Source: Dehalococcoidia bacterium
GTDB lineage: Bacteria > Chloroflexota > Dehalococcoidia > Dehalococcoidales > Fen-1064
Assembly: GCA_011170375.1 (NCBI GenBank)
Contig: DUEV01000004.1
Location: 62,001-126,000 of the forward strand
DNA: 64,000 nt
Direction: 5' to 3'
In this document: positions 42,871-52,401 of the stretch, in pieces
Numbering within the stretch: the first letter of the stretch is position 1
Layout: every line of letters starts with the position of its first letter
Notes under the pieces: model-generated
What the model was told of the DNA's origin: nothing
Seen by the model: the letters and a program-made list of their open reading frames with translations, nothing else
Database searches by the model: none
Program-made: the position numbers and the translations under genes

Positions 42871-45312
42871 ATGCCTGTGGAACTTACCGCCGAGCAGGTA
42901 AGAGAGAGATGTGATCCAAATCTATTCGAATGCGACTCTACCGCGGAATTAACACCAGCCGATAGCATCATTGGCCAGGAAAGAGCCCTCAGCGCTCTCA
43001 AGTTTGGCCTTCACATCCAGAAACCGGGCTTTAATATCTACGTCGCCGGACCTGCTGGGACAGGTAAGGCCACAGTGATAAAGTCTTTCCTGGAAGCACT
43101 GGCGGCTGACAAGGAGATTCCTCCAGATTGGTGCTACGTGCACAACTTCCGTGACCCCTATTGTCCCAAGGCGCTCAAGGTGCCTGCTGGCACGGGCCTA
43201 GTCCTGCAAAAGGACATGAAGCACGCCATCGAGAATGCCCGCAAGAGTCTGGTCCAGGCCTTCGGCAGTAAGGAATACGAAGAGAGACGCTCGGAGATAG
43301 TCCAGGAGTTGAGCAGAAAAAGGGAAACAGCGTTTAACTCCATCAGCGAGAAAGCACGGGAAAGAGACCTGATACTGAAAACAACTCAGATAGGACTGAT
43401 ACTGATGCCGGCTTCTAAGGGCGAAGCAATGAGCGAGGAAGAATACCAGAAATTGAGTCCCGAAGCCAAAGAAGAACTGGCTAACGCCCGAGACGAGTTG
43501 GGCAAAGAGCTCAAGGACCTAATCTCTGAATTGCAGACCGAGGAACGTGCCATTGAGCAAAAACTTGAGGACAGTGACCACGAGGTTGCTGAGTACGCCA
43601 TAGACCACACATTCCAGGAACTCAAAAATAAGTATCGCGAGCTTCCTCAGGTGGTCGCATATCTTGACGAGGTTGAGCAGAATATTATTGAAAACTACGA
43701 GCAGTTTAAATCAGAGCAAGCGACACAGGGCCCCGAGCCACTGCTTTCCGCCATGCAGGAACAGGCAAGAAAGAGATCCTTACAGAACTATGAAGTCAAT
43801 GTCGTGGTTGACAATTCTGAACTCAAAGGGGCGCCGTCAATCCTAGAGCTGAATCCTACCTTTAATAATCTCTTTGGCCTTATTGAGAAAGAGTCACAGT
43901 TCGGTGCTCTCTATACTGATTTCACCATGATTAGGGGTGGTTCTCTGCACAAGGCCAACGGCGGCTACCTTGCCCTCAGAATCGAAGACCTGCTCACCAA
44001 TTTCCTGTCCTGGGAAGGCCTGAAAAGAACCCTGCGTGACGGAAAGCTCTCCATCGAAGAAGTTGCAGAACGTCTCGGCTTCGTGGCTACCAAGACCCTA
44101 CGCCCAGAACCGATTCCACTGGACATCAAGGTCGTCATTATCGGCGAACCAATGTTCTATTACCTGCTACTGCGGGCTGATATGCAATTCCAGGAGCTAT
44201 TCAAGGTCAAGGCAGACTTCGACAGCCAGATGGACAAGAGTGAAGCCTGCCTCAAGCAGTATGCTTCTGTTATCTGCCGCCTCTGCCAGGAAGAAGAATT
44301 GCGACATCTGAAAAGTGATGCCCTGGCCAGGATTATCGAGCACAGCTCGCGTCTGGCCGGAGACTGCAACAAGCTCTCCACCCTGTTTGCCAACATCGCT
44401 GATATCATTCGCGAGGCCAACTTCTGGTCAGGAGAGGACGGTACGAAACTGATAGAAGCCGAGCATATCGAGAAGGCGATAGAGCAACGAGTTTACCGCT
44501 CTAACCTTATCCAGCAGCGCATCAGCGAAATGATAGAGACTGGCATGATTAGAATCGAGACCGAAGGCGAGGGCATCGGGGAGGTAAACGGCCTGGCAGT
44601 AATTGATCTCGGCGATTTTGCCTTCGGCCGCCCCAGCCGGATAACCGCCAGCGTCAGCGTCGGCAGAGAAGGGCTGATTGACATCGAGAGGGAAGCTAAG
44701 CTGGGAGGGCGCCTCCATACTAAAGGGGTAATGATACTCAACGGCTATATCCATGACAGATATGCCCGTGATATCCCCCTCTCCCTGTCTGCCCGCCTCG
44801 TCTTCGAGCAGAGCTACGAGGAGGTCGATGGAGATAGTGCCTCAAGTACCGAGCTATACTCTCTCCTGTCCTGTCTGTCTGGAGTACCGATAAAGCGGGG
44901 TATCGCCGTCACCGGCTCCGTCAATCAAAAGGGAGAGGTGCAGGCAATCGGGGGAATCAACGAGAAGATTGAGGGCTTCTTCGAGATATGTCGTACCAAG
45001 GGACTAAACGGTCACCAAGGAGTCCTGATTCCAGCCAGTAATATCAGAAATCTAATGCTCAAAGAAGCTGTTGCCGATGCCATCAAAGAAGGCCAGTTCC
45101 ACATATACCCGGTAAGTACCATCGACGAGGGAATAGAGGTTCTGACAGGACAAAAGGCAGGACAACTATTAGAAGAGGGCAACTACGAACCAGGCTCAAT
45201 TAATGACCTGGTGCAGAAACGCCTCATAAGCCTGGCAGAAAAGCTCCGTGACTTCTCTAAGGGTGAGGAAAGCCAGAACGGGGGACCGAAAAGCGGTGAC
45301 GACCAGTCCTGA
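42871..45312 (+). CDS. LonB-like ATP-dependent protease (AAA_32 family)
   Basis: 813 residues, with AAGGAGG before the ATG. The P-loop is YVAGPAGTGKATVIKSF; a long coiled region (about 100-260) is inserted as in this family. The C-terminal Lon protease domain carries the Ser of DGDSASSTELYSLLS and the Lys of IGGINEKIEGFFE. The order AAA-insert-protease without an N-terminal Lon substrate domain matches COG1067 proteins, soluble relatives of LonB. It degrades damaged or regulatory proteins; targets are unknown. Confidence 0.9.
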   Translation: MPVELTAEQVRERCDPNLFECDSTAELTPADSIIGQERALSALKFGLHIQKPGFNIYVAGPAGTGKATVIKSFLEALAADKEIPPDWCYVHNFRDPYCPKALKVPAGTGLVLQKDMKHAIENARKSLVQAFGSKEYEERRSEIVQELSRKRETAFNSISEKARERDLILKTTQIGLILMPASKGEAMSEEEYQKLSPEAKEELANARDELGKELKDLISELQTEERAIEQKLEDSDHEVAEYAIDHTFQELKNKYRELPQVVAYLDEVEQNIIENYEQFKSEQATQGPEPLLSAMQEQARKRSLQNYEVNVVVDNSELKGAPSILELNPTFNNLFGLIEKESQFGALYTDFTMIRGGSLHKANGGYLALRIEDLLTNFLSWEGLKRTLRDGKLSIEEVAERLGFVATKTLRPEPIPLDIKVVIIGEPMFYYLLLRADMQFQELFKVKADFDSQMDKSEACLKQYASVICRLCQEEELRHLKSDALARIIEHSSRLAGDCNKLSTLFANIADIIREANFWSGEDGTKLIEAEHIEKAIEQRVYRSNLIQQRISEMIETGMIRIETEGEGIGEVNGLAVIDLGDFAFGRPSRITASVSVGREGLIDIEREAKLGGRLHTKGVMILNGYIHDRYARDIPLSLSARLVFEQSYEEVDGDSASSTELYSLLSCLSGVPIKRGIAVTGSVNQKGEVQAIGGINEKIEGFFEICRTKGLNGHQGVLIPASNIRNLMLKEAVADAIKEGQFHIYPVSTIDEGIEVLTGQKAGQLLEEGNYEPGSINDLVQKRLISLAEKLRDFSKGEESQNGGPKSGDDQS

Positions 45313-45408
45313 TCCAAAGACGCCGATGTTCTCTTGGAGTAGATAATACTTGAACTGTGGACAGGATAACTTTGAAGAAAACCACAGCCAAACATTGGGA
45401 GGTATGAA

Positions 45409-46254
45409 GTGGCCAGAATAATCCGGCGAATTGTCCTGACGGCAATTATCGTTTTACCTATACTGGCACTAGGTGCATGTGGGAATAGTGATAGTGAAGA
45501 TATTAAGGTCGTGGTGAACTCATATTATGGAGCCTGGAACGACAGTGATTTCGAGGGTTGCCTGCAATTATTCTCCAGTAGTTTAGGCTACACCGAGGAT
45601 ACAATCGAAAGTATGAGCGAGGCTAGAGAGATAACCGGAGAACTTACAATCACAGACCTGGAAGAGCCAGTTATTACTGGAATAACGGCAACGATCATAG
45701 CTGAGATAGTCCCCCCAGACCAGGAGTCGGAATCTGTTGAGATTCCACTTGTCAAAGAAGATGGGAAATGGAAACTAGCTGGGGGTGGTCTCAGCAACCG
45801 ACCTGCCGAAGAAGGAGACACTGTCCGTGTCCATTACACTGGCACACTGGATGACGGCACTGAATTTGACTCCTCCCGGGACAGGCGACCTATGGAGTTT
45901 ACACTCGGTGCCGGAGGTATAATAACCGGATTTGAGAATGCCGTCTACGGGATGGAAAAGGGGCAAACCAAAACAGTGACCATCCCACCCGAAGAGGCTT
46001 ATGGCCCCCACGGCGATGAGCTATTGATAGAAATAGAGCGTGAGGACTTACCAGCAGGGGTAGTACTGGAGGTCGGCACATACGTCACTATCAAACTCTC
46101 AAGTGGCATGAGCCAGACCGTACCAATAGTCGAGGTAACGGAAACGACGGTTGTCCTGGATACCAACTACTGGCTCGCCGGCAAAGACCTTACCTTTGAA
46201 ATAACTTCAGTTGGGGTTGTGTCCCAGCTAGCTCCTTACGGTACCCCGCCTTAA
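45409..46254 (+). CDS. lipoprotein with FKBP-type peptidyl-prolyl isomerase domain
   Basis: 281 residues from GTG 45409 after GGGAGG. A signal peptide ends in the lipobox ALGAC (Cys24). Next is an NTF2/SnoaL-like segment (about 30-125: VVVNSYYGAWNDSDFEGCLQLF). Then comes an FKBP domain of SlyD type (about 135-281): GDTVRVHYTGTLDDGTEFDSS, GAGGIITGFENAVYGMEKG, PPEEAYGPHGDELL. It likely assists folding outside the membrane. Confidence 0.88.
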   Translation: MARIIRRIVLTAIIVLPILALGACGNSDSEDIKVVVNSYYGAWNDSDFEGCLQLFSSSLGYTEDTIESMSEAREITGELTITDLEEPVITGITATIIAEIVPPDQESESVEIPLVKEDGKWKLAGGGLSNRPAEEGDTVRVHYTGTLDDGTEFDSSRDRRPMEFTLGAGGIITGFENAVYGMEKGQTKTVTIPPEEAYGPHGDELLIEIEREDLPAGVVLEVGTYVTIKLSSGMSQTVPIVEVTETTVVLDTNYWLAGKDLTFEITSVGVVSQLAPYGTPP

Positions 46255-46409
46255 TTACCCCACACCGGTACCAACTAATAGAATCACCGTCATGGCACTG
46301 CTAAGCGCATAGACAAGAATGCCAGTTTCCATTAGCACATTCAACTATGCCCAGCGCCCACCCACAACAGTGGGGACAAGATAACCGTCAGAGCATCATC
46401 GATTAGTAA

Positions 46410-47174
46410 CTACTTAGCCTTGTAATTAGGTGGCCTTTTCTCAACAAAGGCGCGGGCTCCCTCCGCAAAGTCCTCGGTCGCCCGGCATTCAGCCACTTTC
46501 TCACGCTCAAGTGCCAGACCCTCGTCAAGGGTCAACTCGTAACCACGAATCATTGCTTCCTTACACGCTCTGACACCCAGAGGCGCTCGGGTGCAGATGG
46601 TGTTAGCAATTTCCACAGCCGTGGGCATCAATTGGTCACGTGGAACAACCCGGCTCACAAGCCCAACGCGAAGTGCCTCCTGAGCATCTATGCGGTTGCC
46701 GGTAAGTAGTATCTCAGCAGCTACCGCCCGCGGTATAAAACGTGGTAGCCTCTGGGTGCCACCACCGCCGGGCAAGAAACCAATATTTATCTCTGGTTGA
46801 CCAAACTGAGCATTATCCGCCGCTATCCTTATATCGCAAGTCATTGCCAGTTCCAGACCCCCACCGAGGCAATAGCCATGGATGGCAGCAATGAAGGGCT
46901 TCCATATTTTATCCGGTCTCACTACTTCTCCCGTCGCTCCAGCCGGCACCTCTCTGGGACCAGGGCGAAAACCCTTTATATCAGCACCAGCAGAAAACGC
47001 CCGGTCTCCGGCACCTGTCAGGATGGCAACCCACAGCTCCGGGTTATCCCGGAAATCTATATATGCCTCACGCAATTCTGCCGACACCTCGGCGCTGAGA
47101 GCATTCAATGCCTCAGGCCGATTGATTGTCATAATAGCAATAGGACCTTCCTTCTCATAGTTAACAACAGTCAC
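46410..47174 (-). CDS. enoyl-CoA hydratase/isomerase family protein
   Basis: 254 residues from GTG 47174 after GGAGG. Crotonase motifs are AFSAGADIKGF (oxyanion hole), IHGYCLGGGLELAMTCDIRIA (second oxyanion element and catalytic Glu region) and FGQPEINIGFLPGGGGTQRLPR with the second Glu. It should hydrate enoyl-CoA in fatty acid breakdown. It is a single gene. Confidence 0.9.
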   Translation of the reverse strand: MTVVNYEKEGPIAIMTINRPEALNALSAEVSAELREAYIDFRDNPELWVAILTGAGDRAFSAGADIKGFRPGPREVPAGATGEVVRPDKIWKPFIAAIHGYCLGGGLELAMTCDIRIAADNAQFGQPEINIGFLPGGGGTQRLPRFIPRAVAAEILLTGNRIDAQEALRVGLVSRVVPRDQLMPTAVEIANTICTRAPLGVRACKEAMIRGYELTLDEGLALEREKVAECRATEDFAEGARAFVEKRPPNYKAK

Positions 47175-47326
47175 GATAACCTCCTTTCATATCTATCGCA
47201 GCCCAAGCAACGAATGCTTGTCTGGCCAATGATTCTAGCAGACACGCTCTGATACGTCAAACGAAAACACCAAGTACCAGATACCTGTTCTATGCGAAAA
47301 GCATCCGAACCGCACATAAAACCTGC

Positions 47327-47355
47327 TTGACAAAGGTAATACTCCATGATAGAAT
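47327..47355 (+). promoter_or_regulatory. promoter of the oppDF genes
   Basis: TTGACA 47327-47332 and TAGAAT 47350-47355, spacer 17 bases, about 60 bases before ATG 47416. Confidence 0.75.
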
Positions 47356-47415
47356 CAGCCAGTCTGTGTGCCTGTCTGACCCAACCGCAGAAAGTTTCTA
47401 TAGTATAAAGGGGGT

Positions 47416-48468
47416 ATGAACGCAGGGATTAAGCTTGACGCCGGCATGATTCCTGAGTTATTCGTAAGAAAGATGACGACAACTGATGAGATAGTTCTCG
47501 AAGTCAAGAACCTGCAGACCTATTTCTACACTTCAGAAGGAGAGGTCAAGGCGGTTGATGGTCTCAGTTACTTCATCAGAAAGGGTGAGAGTGTTGGACT
47601 GGTTGGTGAGAGTGCTTGCGGTAAGAGCGTAAGTGCTCTTTCTGTTTTACGGCTTATTCCGTATCCCCCAGGTATTATCGTTGGCGGTGAGATTATCTTT
47701 CAGGGACAAGACCTGCTCAAGGTCTCTGAAGAAGAAATGCGTCACATCAGAGGCAACCGTATCGCCATGATCTTCCAGGAGCCCACAACCTCCCTGAACC
47801 CGGTACTCACCATAAAACGCCAGATATCAGAATCACTGGAACTGCACCGCGGCCTAGACAAAGAGCAGTCACTCCAGGAGACAATCAGACTACTGAAGCT
47901 CGTAGGTATATCGGATGCGGAACGTCGGGCTGACGGCTATCCCTTCCATTTCAGCGGCGGCATGCAGCAGCGTATCATGGTTGCCATGGCCCTGAGCTGT
48001 GACCCCCAACTTCTGATTGCAGACGAACCGACAACCTCACTTGATGTAACCGTTCAGGCACAGCTCCTTGAGATAATCGATGACTTACGAAGCCGCTTGG
48101 GTACGGCCGTCCTTCTTATCACACATAACCTGGGAGTCGTTGCTCGCTATGTAGACCGCGTTAACGTGATGTATGCCGGTAATCTGGTAGAGACAGCAGC
48201 AACTGATGAGATTTACGGTAATCCAAAACATCCCTACACTATCGGCCTGCTGGCATCAGTCCCACGGTTGGATAGTGAACGCAAAAAGAGTTTACGTATT
48301 ATCAAGGGCCTTCCACCCAATCTTGCCCGGCTACCTGGTGGCTGTGCCTTCCATCCCCGTTGTGAGTATGCCTTTGATAGATGTCGGGTGGAAACGCCAG
48401 TGCTCGAAGAAGTAAGCCTAGGTCATATGCGAGCTTGCTTCTACGATGTGGATAAACTGAAGAAATAG
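47416..48468 (+). CDS. oligopeptide/dipeptide ABC transporter ATP-binding protein, OppD-like
   Basis: 350 residues from ATG 47416; an ATG at 47473 (MTTTDEIVLE) is a possible shorter start. Walker A GESACGKSVSALS, signature HFSGGMQQRIMVAMA, Walker B LLIADEPTTSLDVT, and the family's C-terminal CAFHPRCEYAFDRC, a cysteine motif that binds Fe-S in some OppD proteins. It energises uptake of peptides or nickel. Neither permease nor binding protein lies beside it. Confidence 0.88.
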   Translation: MNAGIKLDAGMIPELFVRKMTTTDEIVLEVKNLQTYFYTSEGEVKAVDGLSYFIRKGESVGLVGESACGKSVSALSVLRLIPYPPGIIVGGEIIFQGQDLLKVSEEEMRHIRGNRIAMIFQEPTTSLNPVLTIKRQISESLELHRGLDKEQSLQETIRLLKLVGISDAERRADGYPFHFSGGMQQRIMVAMALSCDPQLLIADEPTTSLDVTVQAQLLEIIDDLRSRLGTAVLLITHNLGVVARYVDRVNVMYAGNLVETAATDEIYGNPKHPYTIGLLASVPRLDSERKKSLRIIKGLPPNLARLPGGCAFHPRCEYAFDRCRVETPVLEEVSLGHMRACFYDVDKLKK

Positions 48469-48493
48469 TTAGATAAGAGAGGGCTTTCCAATA

Positions 48494-49474
48494 ATGAGCA
48501 ATGGTGAGCACCTGGTTGAAGTAGAAAATCTTCACATGTACTTTCCGGTAACAGCTGGTGTCTTGCAGAAGAAGGTGGCCGACGTCAAGGCGGTCGATGG
48601 CATTAGCTTCTATATCAAGCGGGGCGAGACCCTCGGTCTCGTGGGTGAAAGTGGCTGTGGTAAGACCACCACCGGACGCTGCATCCTACAGCTCTATGAT
48701 GGTATACAGGGAAATGTATATTTCGACGGTGTAAATCTCTCCCAGCTTAAACAAGAGCAGATGAGGCGGATGCGACGGAACATGCAGTTGATATTCCAGG
48801 ACCCCTTCGCCTCACTCGACCCACGTATGACAGCCGGGGATATAATTGGCGAGCCCATCAAGGTCCACAACCTCGCCAAAGGACAGGAATATCGTGACCA
48901 GGTCGCTGAGTTGCTCCGGATGGTCGAACTGGAGCCATTCATGGCAGTTCGCTATCCGCATGAGTTCAGTGGCGGCCAGCGACAGCGTATTGGGATTGCC
49001 CGAGCCTTAGCAGCGAGACCCAGCTTCATCGTTTGTGACGAGCCTGTATCAGCACTTGACGTTTCCATTCAGGCACAGATTATTATACTCCTGCAAAGAC
49101 TTCGTGAGGAGCTTTCCCTCACCTACCTGTTCATCGCCCATGACCTTTCGGTTGTCCGCAACATCAGCGACCGAGTAGCCGTAATGTACCTGGGCAGGAT
49201 TGTAGAAATAACGGACAGTGATGAGCTCTACGCCAATCCGCTGCATCCGTACACAGTGGCGTTGCTTTCAGCAGTCCCAATACCCGACCCGGTTGTCGAC
49301 CGTACACGTGAACGGATCATTTTGGCTGGTGATGTGCCCAGTCCGATTATGCCTCCTCCAGGCTGCAATTTCCATCCTAGATGCCAGCAGGCAATTGATA
49401 TCTGCAAGGTAGAAACGCCACAACTGATCAACATGGGTGGGGAGCATTGGGTGGCATGTCACCTGGTCAAGTAG
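48494..49474 (+). CDS. oligopeptide/dipeptide ABC transporter ATP-binding protein, OppF-like
   Basis: 326 residues. Walker A is [15 protein letters not shown], signature [18 protein letters not shown], Walker [15 protein letters not shown], with the C-terminal cysteine motif [14 protein letters not shown]. It follows OppD after 25 bases and would form the ATPase heterodimer. The transmembrane partners must be encoded elsewhere. Confidence 0.88.
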   Translation: MSNGEHLVEVENLHMYFPVTAGVLQKKVADVKAVDGISFYIKRGETLGLVGESGCGKTTTGRCILQLYDGIQGNVYFDGVNLSQLKQEQMRRMRRNMQLIFQDPFASLDPRMTAGDIIGEPIKVHNLAKGQEYRDQVAELLRMVELEPFMAVRYPHEFSGGQRQRIGIARALAARPSFIVCDEPVSALDVSIQAQIIILLQRLREELSLTYLFIAHDLSVVRNISDRVAVMYLGRIVEITDSDELYANPLHPYTVALLSAVPIPDPVVDRTRERIILAGDVPSPIMPPPGCNFHPRCQQAIDICKVETPQLINMGGEHWVACHLVK

Positions 49475-49676
49475 GCTGTCGGTTTTTCGAACCCCAGCCA
49501 GCTGCCGACCAGATATCCAAGCTAGTTGAAGTTAATCTTAACAACTTCTTAACAACTCTATGCTACGTTGGCGATATGTGTCTACCAAGGTTACCATTTC
49601 AGCTAGTATCGTGGTGGTGTCGTGCCACCGGGCAGACCCGCAGATTTCTTAATACCCTAGAAAAGGCGAATTTTAA

Positions 49677-50690
49677 TTGGGCAGAAGACGTTCCAGCAGA
49701 AGGGCACTAGCGAGAGCTCCGGAGCCCAGACCAGAAAAGAAAAGACCATCGACCAGAAAAACCGCGATGATAATAATCGCAGCTTTTCTGGCCGTTATCA
49801 CCATCAGCATCGTTATTGGATTCTATTTCGCCGTTTGGAAAGACCTCTGGCGCCCCATCATCAGAATAAATGACGAGACCATCAACATGGACTACGTTCT
49901 CCGGAGGATGAAGTATCCCGAAACGACTAGTGATATCACTGCCATGCTTACAGTGATCACCGAGGAGGAATTCATCAGGCAGGGGGCACCACGCTATGGC
50001 ATCGAGGTAACTCCGGATGAAATCGATGAACGACTCAGGGACATTGCCCGGGGTAGTAATGCGACCATCTCCGAAAGCGAGTTCAAGGCATGGTACCACG
50101 ACCAACTTAGTGCAACCCAGCTCTCTGATGCCGAATTCCGTGAGTTGACACGTACCTATATGCTGGCAGAACGACTTAATGAGTATTTGGGGACGGCAAT
50201 GTCAGTGGTAGCTGAGCAGGTCCATGTGTATGTCATCTTCCTGGGTTCTTCTGAGGACGCATGGGCTGCCATAGACAGATTCGAAGACGGGGAGGATTTC
50301 TCAGAACTCGCCCGGGAACTGTCGTTAGATGAGGAGACTGCCGAGCAGGGCGGCGATTTCGGTTGGTGGCCTGAGGGTGGAGGTCTCCACGAAAACCTCG
50401 AATACTGGGCATTCGTCCTTGAGGTTGGCCAGGTCAGCGAGCCAACACTAATAGACGAGGACTGGCAAATCTATGCTATCTGCCTGGTTACGGAAAGAGA
50501 GGATGAGCGGCCAGTAGAAGAAGAAAAGCTGGAAGTGATGAAGGCGGGGGGAGCAATATTCGAGAAATGGCTTAACAATGAATGGACCACATATATACTT
50601 AAAGGTGAAGACATATGGCTCAATCTTAGCGGTGGTACATTCGATGATTACACCCTTCAGTGGATAAGTCTGAAGCTGTTAGAAGATTAG
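49677..50690 (+). CDS. membrane-anchored parvulin-type peptidyl-prolyl isomerase
   Basis: 337 residues from TTG 49677; the exact start is uncertain. An Arg-rich N-terminus precedes one membrane helix (about 30-50, MIIIAAFLAVITISIVIGFYF). A SurA N-like helical domain (about 60-165) is followed by a PpiC domain (about 180-275: AEQVHVYVIFLGS, DFSELARELSLDEETAEQGGDFGWW). It should fold proteins on the outer face of the membrane, like PrsA. Confidence 0.82.
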   Translation: MGRRRSSRRALARAPEPRPEKKRPSTRKTAMIIIAAFLAVITISIVIGFYFAVWKDLWRPIIRINDETINMDYVLRRMKYPETTSDITAMLTVITEEEFIRQGAPRYGIEVTPDEIDERLRDIARGSNATISESEFKAWYHDQLSATQLSDAEFRELTRTYMLAERLNEYLGTAMSVVAEQVHVYVIFLGSSEDAWAAIDRFEDGEDFSELARELSLDEETAEQGGDFGWWPEGGGLHENLEYWAFVLEVGQVSEPTLIDEDWQIYAICLVTEREDERPVEEEKLEVMKAGGAIFEKWLNNEWTTYILKGEDIWLNLSGGTFDDYTLQWISLKLLED

Positions 50691-50737
50691 CCAAGTGAAT
50701 TCTGCCGGGTTTCGGGAAATAAGGTAAGTAACGGACA

Positions 50738-51685
50738 GTGATAAGGGTTGAAAACCTCACCAAGTACTACGGGGAACATCTCGCCGTTGACAGTATCAGC
50801 TTCAACGTGAAAAAGGGTGAGATAGTCGGTCTCCTGGGACCGAACGGTGCCGGGAAAACAACCACGATGCGTATTCTCACAGGATTTATGATGCCCACCA
50901 GTGGTGACGCCTGGGTGGCCGAGTGCAACATGGCTACAAACTCCCTTGAGGGACGTCGCCACATCGGCTACCTCCCAGAAGCAATCCCACTCTACACTGA
51001 TGTCACCGTCCGCTCCTATCTGGACTTTGCCGGCAGACTGAGAGGACTGGACCCGTACCGAATCAAAGACAGGATTGATGATGTCGTAGAGATATGCCAC
51101 CTGGAAGATTATATTGATGTACTCATCGGCAAATTATCGCGGGGCTTCCGGCAACGTGTCGGCGTCGCTCAGGCAATCATCCATGAGCCAGAAGTTATGA
51201 TTCTGGATGAGCCAACCCTTGGTATCGACCCCATTCAGGTAACCCAGACCAGACGGCTCATCAAGGAGTTGGGGCAAGAACATACTATTCTTATCTCCAG
51301 CCATATCCTTCCAGAAGTGAGTATGGTCTGTGACCGGGTGGTTATCATCCACGAGGGACAGATTGTTGCCGAGGACCGGATTGAGAACCTTTCTACCATA
51401 CTTAAAGGTTCGCAGAGCATAAGACTGGAAGTGCGAGGACCGACAAGTGCAGTCACCAGAAGGCTCCAGCGGGTACAGGGCATCAGCCAGGTACGCTATG
51501 AGAAACCCTATCATATTGTGGAATGTCCGGTAGACCAGGACCCTCGTAGCAACCTTATGACAGCCATAGTTCAGAGCGGGTGGACACTACTTTCCATGGG
51601 TACAGTAGATATGAGTCTGGAGGACATTTTCCTCCAACTAACGGGTGAAGAAGACTTCGATGATGACGAGGAGCTTGAAGAGTGA
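50738..51685 (+). CDS. ABC transporter ATP-binding protein (GldA/NatA-like)
   Basis: 315 residues from GTG 50738. Walker A is LLGPNGAGKTTTMRIL, signature LSRGFRQRVGVAQAI, Walker B VMILDEPTLGIDP. It is the first of four genes; the permease start overlaps its stop (GTGA). The cluster ATPase, permease, GldG-like, DUF4340 is a conserved ABC-2 module. Its substrate is unknown and a gliding role is not implied. Confidence 0.88.
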   Translation: MIRVENLTKYYGEHLAVDSISFNVKKGEIVGLLGPNGAGKTTTMRILTGFMMPTSGDAWVAECNMATNSLEGRRHIGYLPEAIPLYTDVTVRSYLDFAGRLRGLDPYRIKDRIDDVVEICHLEDYIDVLIGKLSRGFRQRVGVAQAIIHEPEVMILDEPTLGIDPIQVTQTRRLIKELGQEHTILISSHILPEVSMVCDRVVIIHEGQIVAEDRIENLSTILKGSQSIRLEVRGPTSAVTRRLQRVQGISQVRYEKPYHIVECPVDQDPRSNLMTAIVQSGWTLLSMGTVDMSLEDIFLQLTGEEDFDDDEELEE

Positions 51686-52401
51686 AGAACACGATGCTCA
51701 TAGCTCTCAAGGAATTCAAGTCATACCTGACATCTCCTATGGCTTATGTCATCGCCTGTGTTTTCCTCGTGCTTTATGGTTCTCTCTTTATATGGTATCT
51801 GGAGGACACTCAATACTCAGACACAAGCATCAATGGCTACCTAGATATATGGGGTAATCTCGTTCTGATGCTGTTTGCCGCAGTCCTAGCGATGCGCCTC
51901 ATTGCCGAGGAAAAGAAGCTCGGCACCTGGGAACTACTACTCACCGCTCCCCTCAGGGATACCGAGGTGGTCCTAGGAAAGTTCCTCGGCAGCCTGGGTA
52001 TGCTCGTCTCCATGCTGGCACTAACCCTTTACTTCCCGCTACTCCTCAGGGTATTCGGTATCCCGGATGGCGGCCCGATTCTTACCGGCTATCTTGGTCT
52101 TTTTCTCCTCGGCGCAACCTCGCTAGCCATCGGGCTTTTCGCTTCATCCGTTACCTCCAATCAGATAGTAGCCGCCGTCGTTGCCGGTGGCATGCTAGCC
52201 ATCCTCTATTTCATCGGCATAGCCGGCGATGCCATAGGCGGTGCTGCTGGCAACATACTCTCCTACATTTCACTATACTCACACTTTTCGGCTTTTGTGA
52301 CAGGCATAATTGATACCAGAGCAATCATCTACTTTCTGAGTATCACTGCCCTCTTCCTTTTCCTGACGATAAGGTCCATTGAAACAAGCAGGTGGAGCTG
52401 A
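51682..52401 (+). CDS. ABC-2 permease (GldF-like)
   Basis: 239 residues from GTG 51682, overlapping the ATPase gene by four bases. Six membrane segments; the start KEFKSYLTSPMAYVIACVFLVLYGSLF and LIAEEKKLGTWELLLTAPL are typical of the GldF-type ABC-2 subunit. Its stop overlaps the next start (TGATG). Confidence 0.87.
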   Translation: MKNTMLIALKEFKSYLTSPMAYVIACVFLVLYGSLFIWYLEDTQYSDTSINGYLDIWGNLVLMLFAAVLAMRLIAEEKKLGTWELLLTAPLRDTEVVLGKFLGSLGMLVSMLALTLYFPLLLRVFGIPDGGPILTGYLGLFLLGATSLAIGLFASSVTSNQIVAAVVAGGMLAILYFIGIAGDAIGGAAGNILSYISLYSHFSAFVTGIIDTRAIIYFLSITALFLFLTIRSIETSRWS

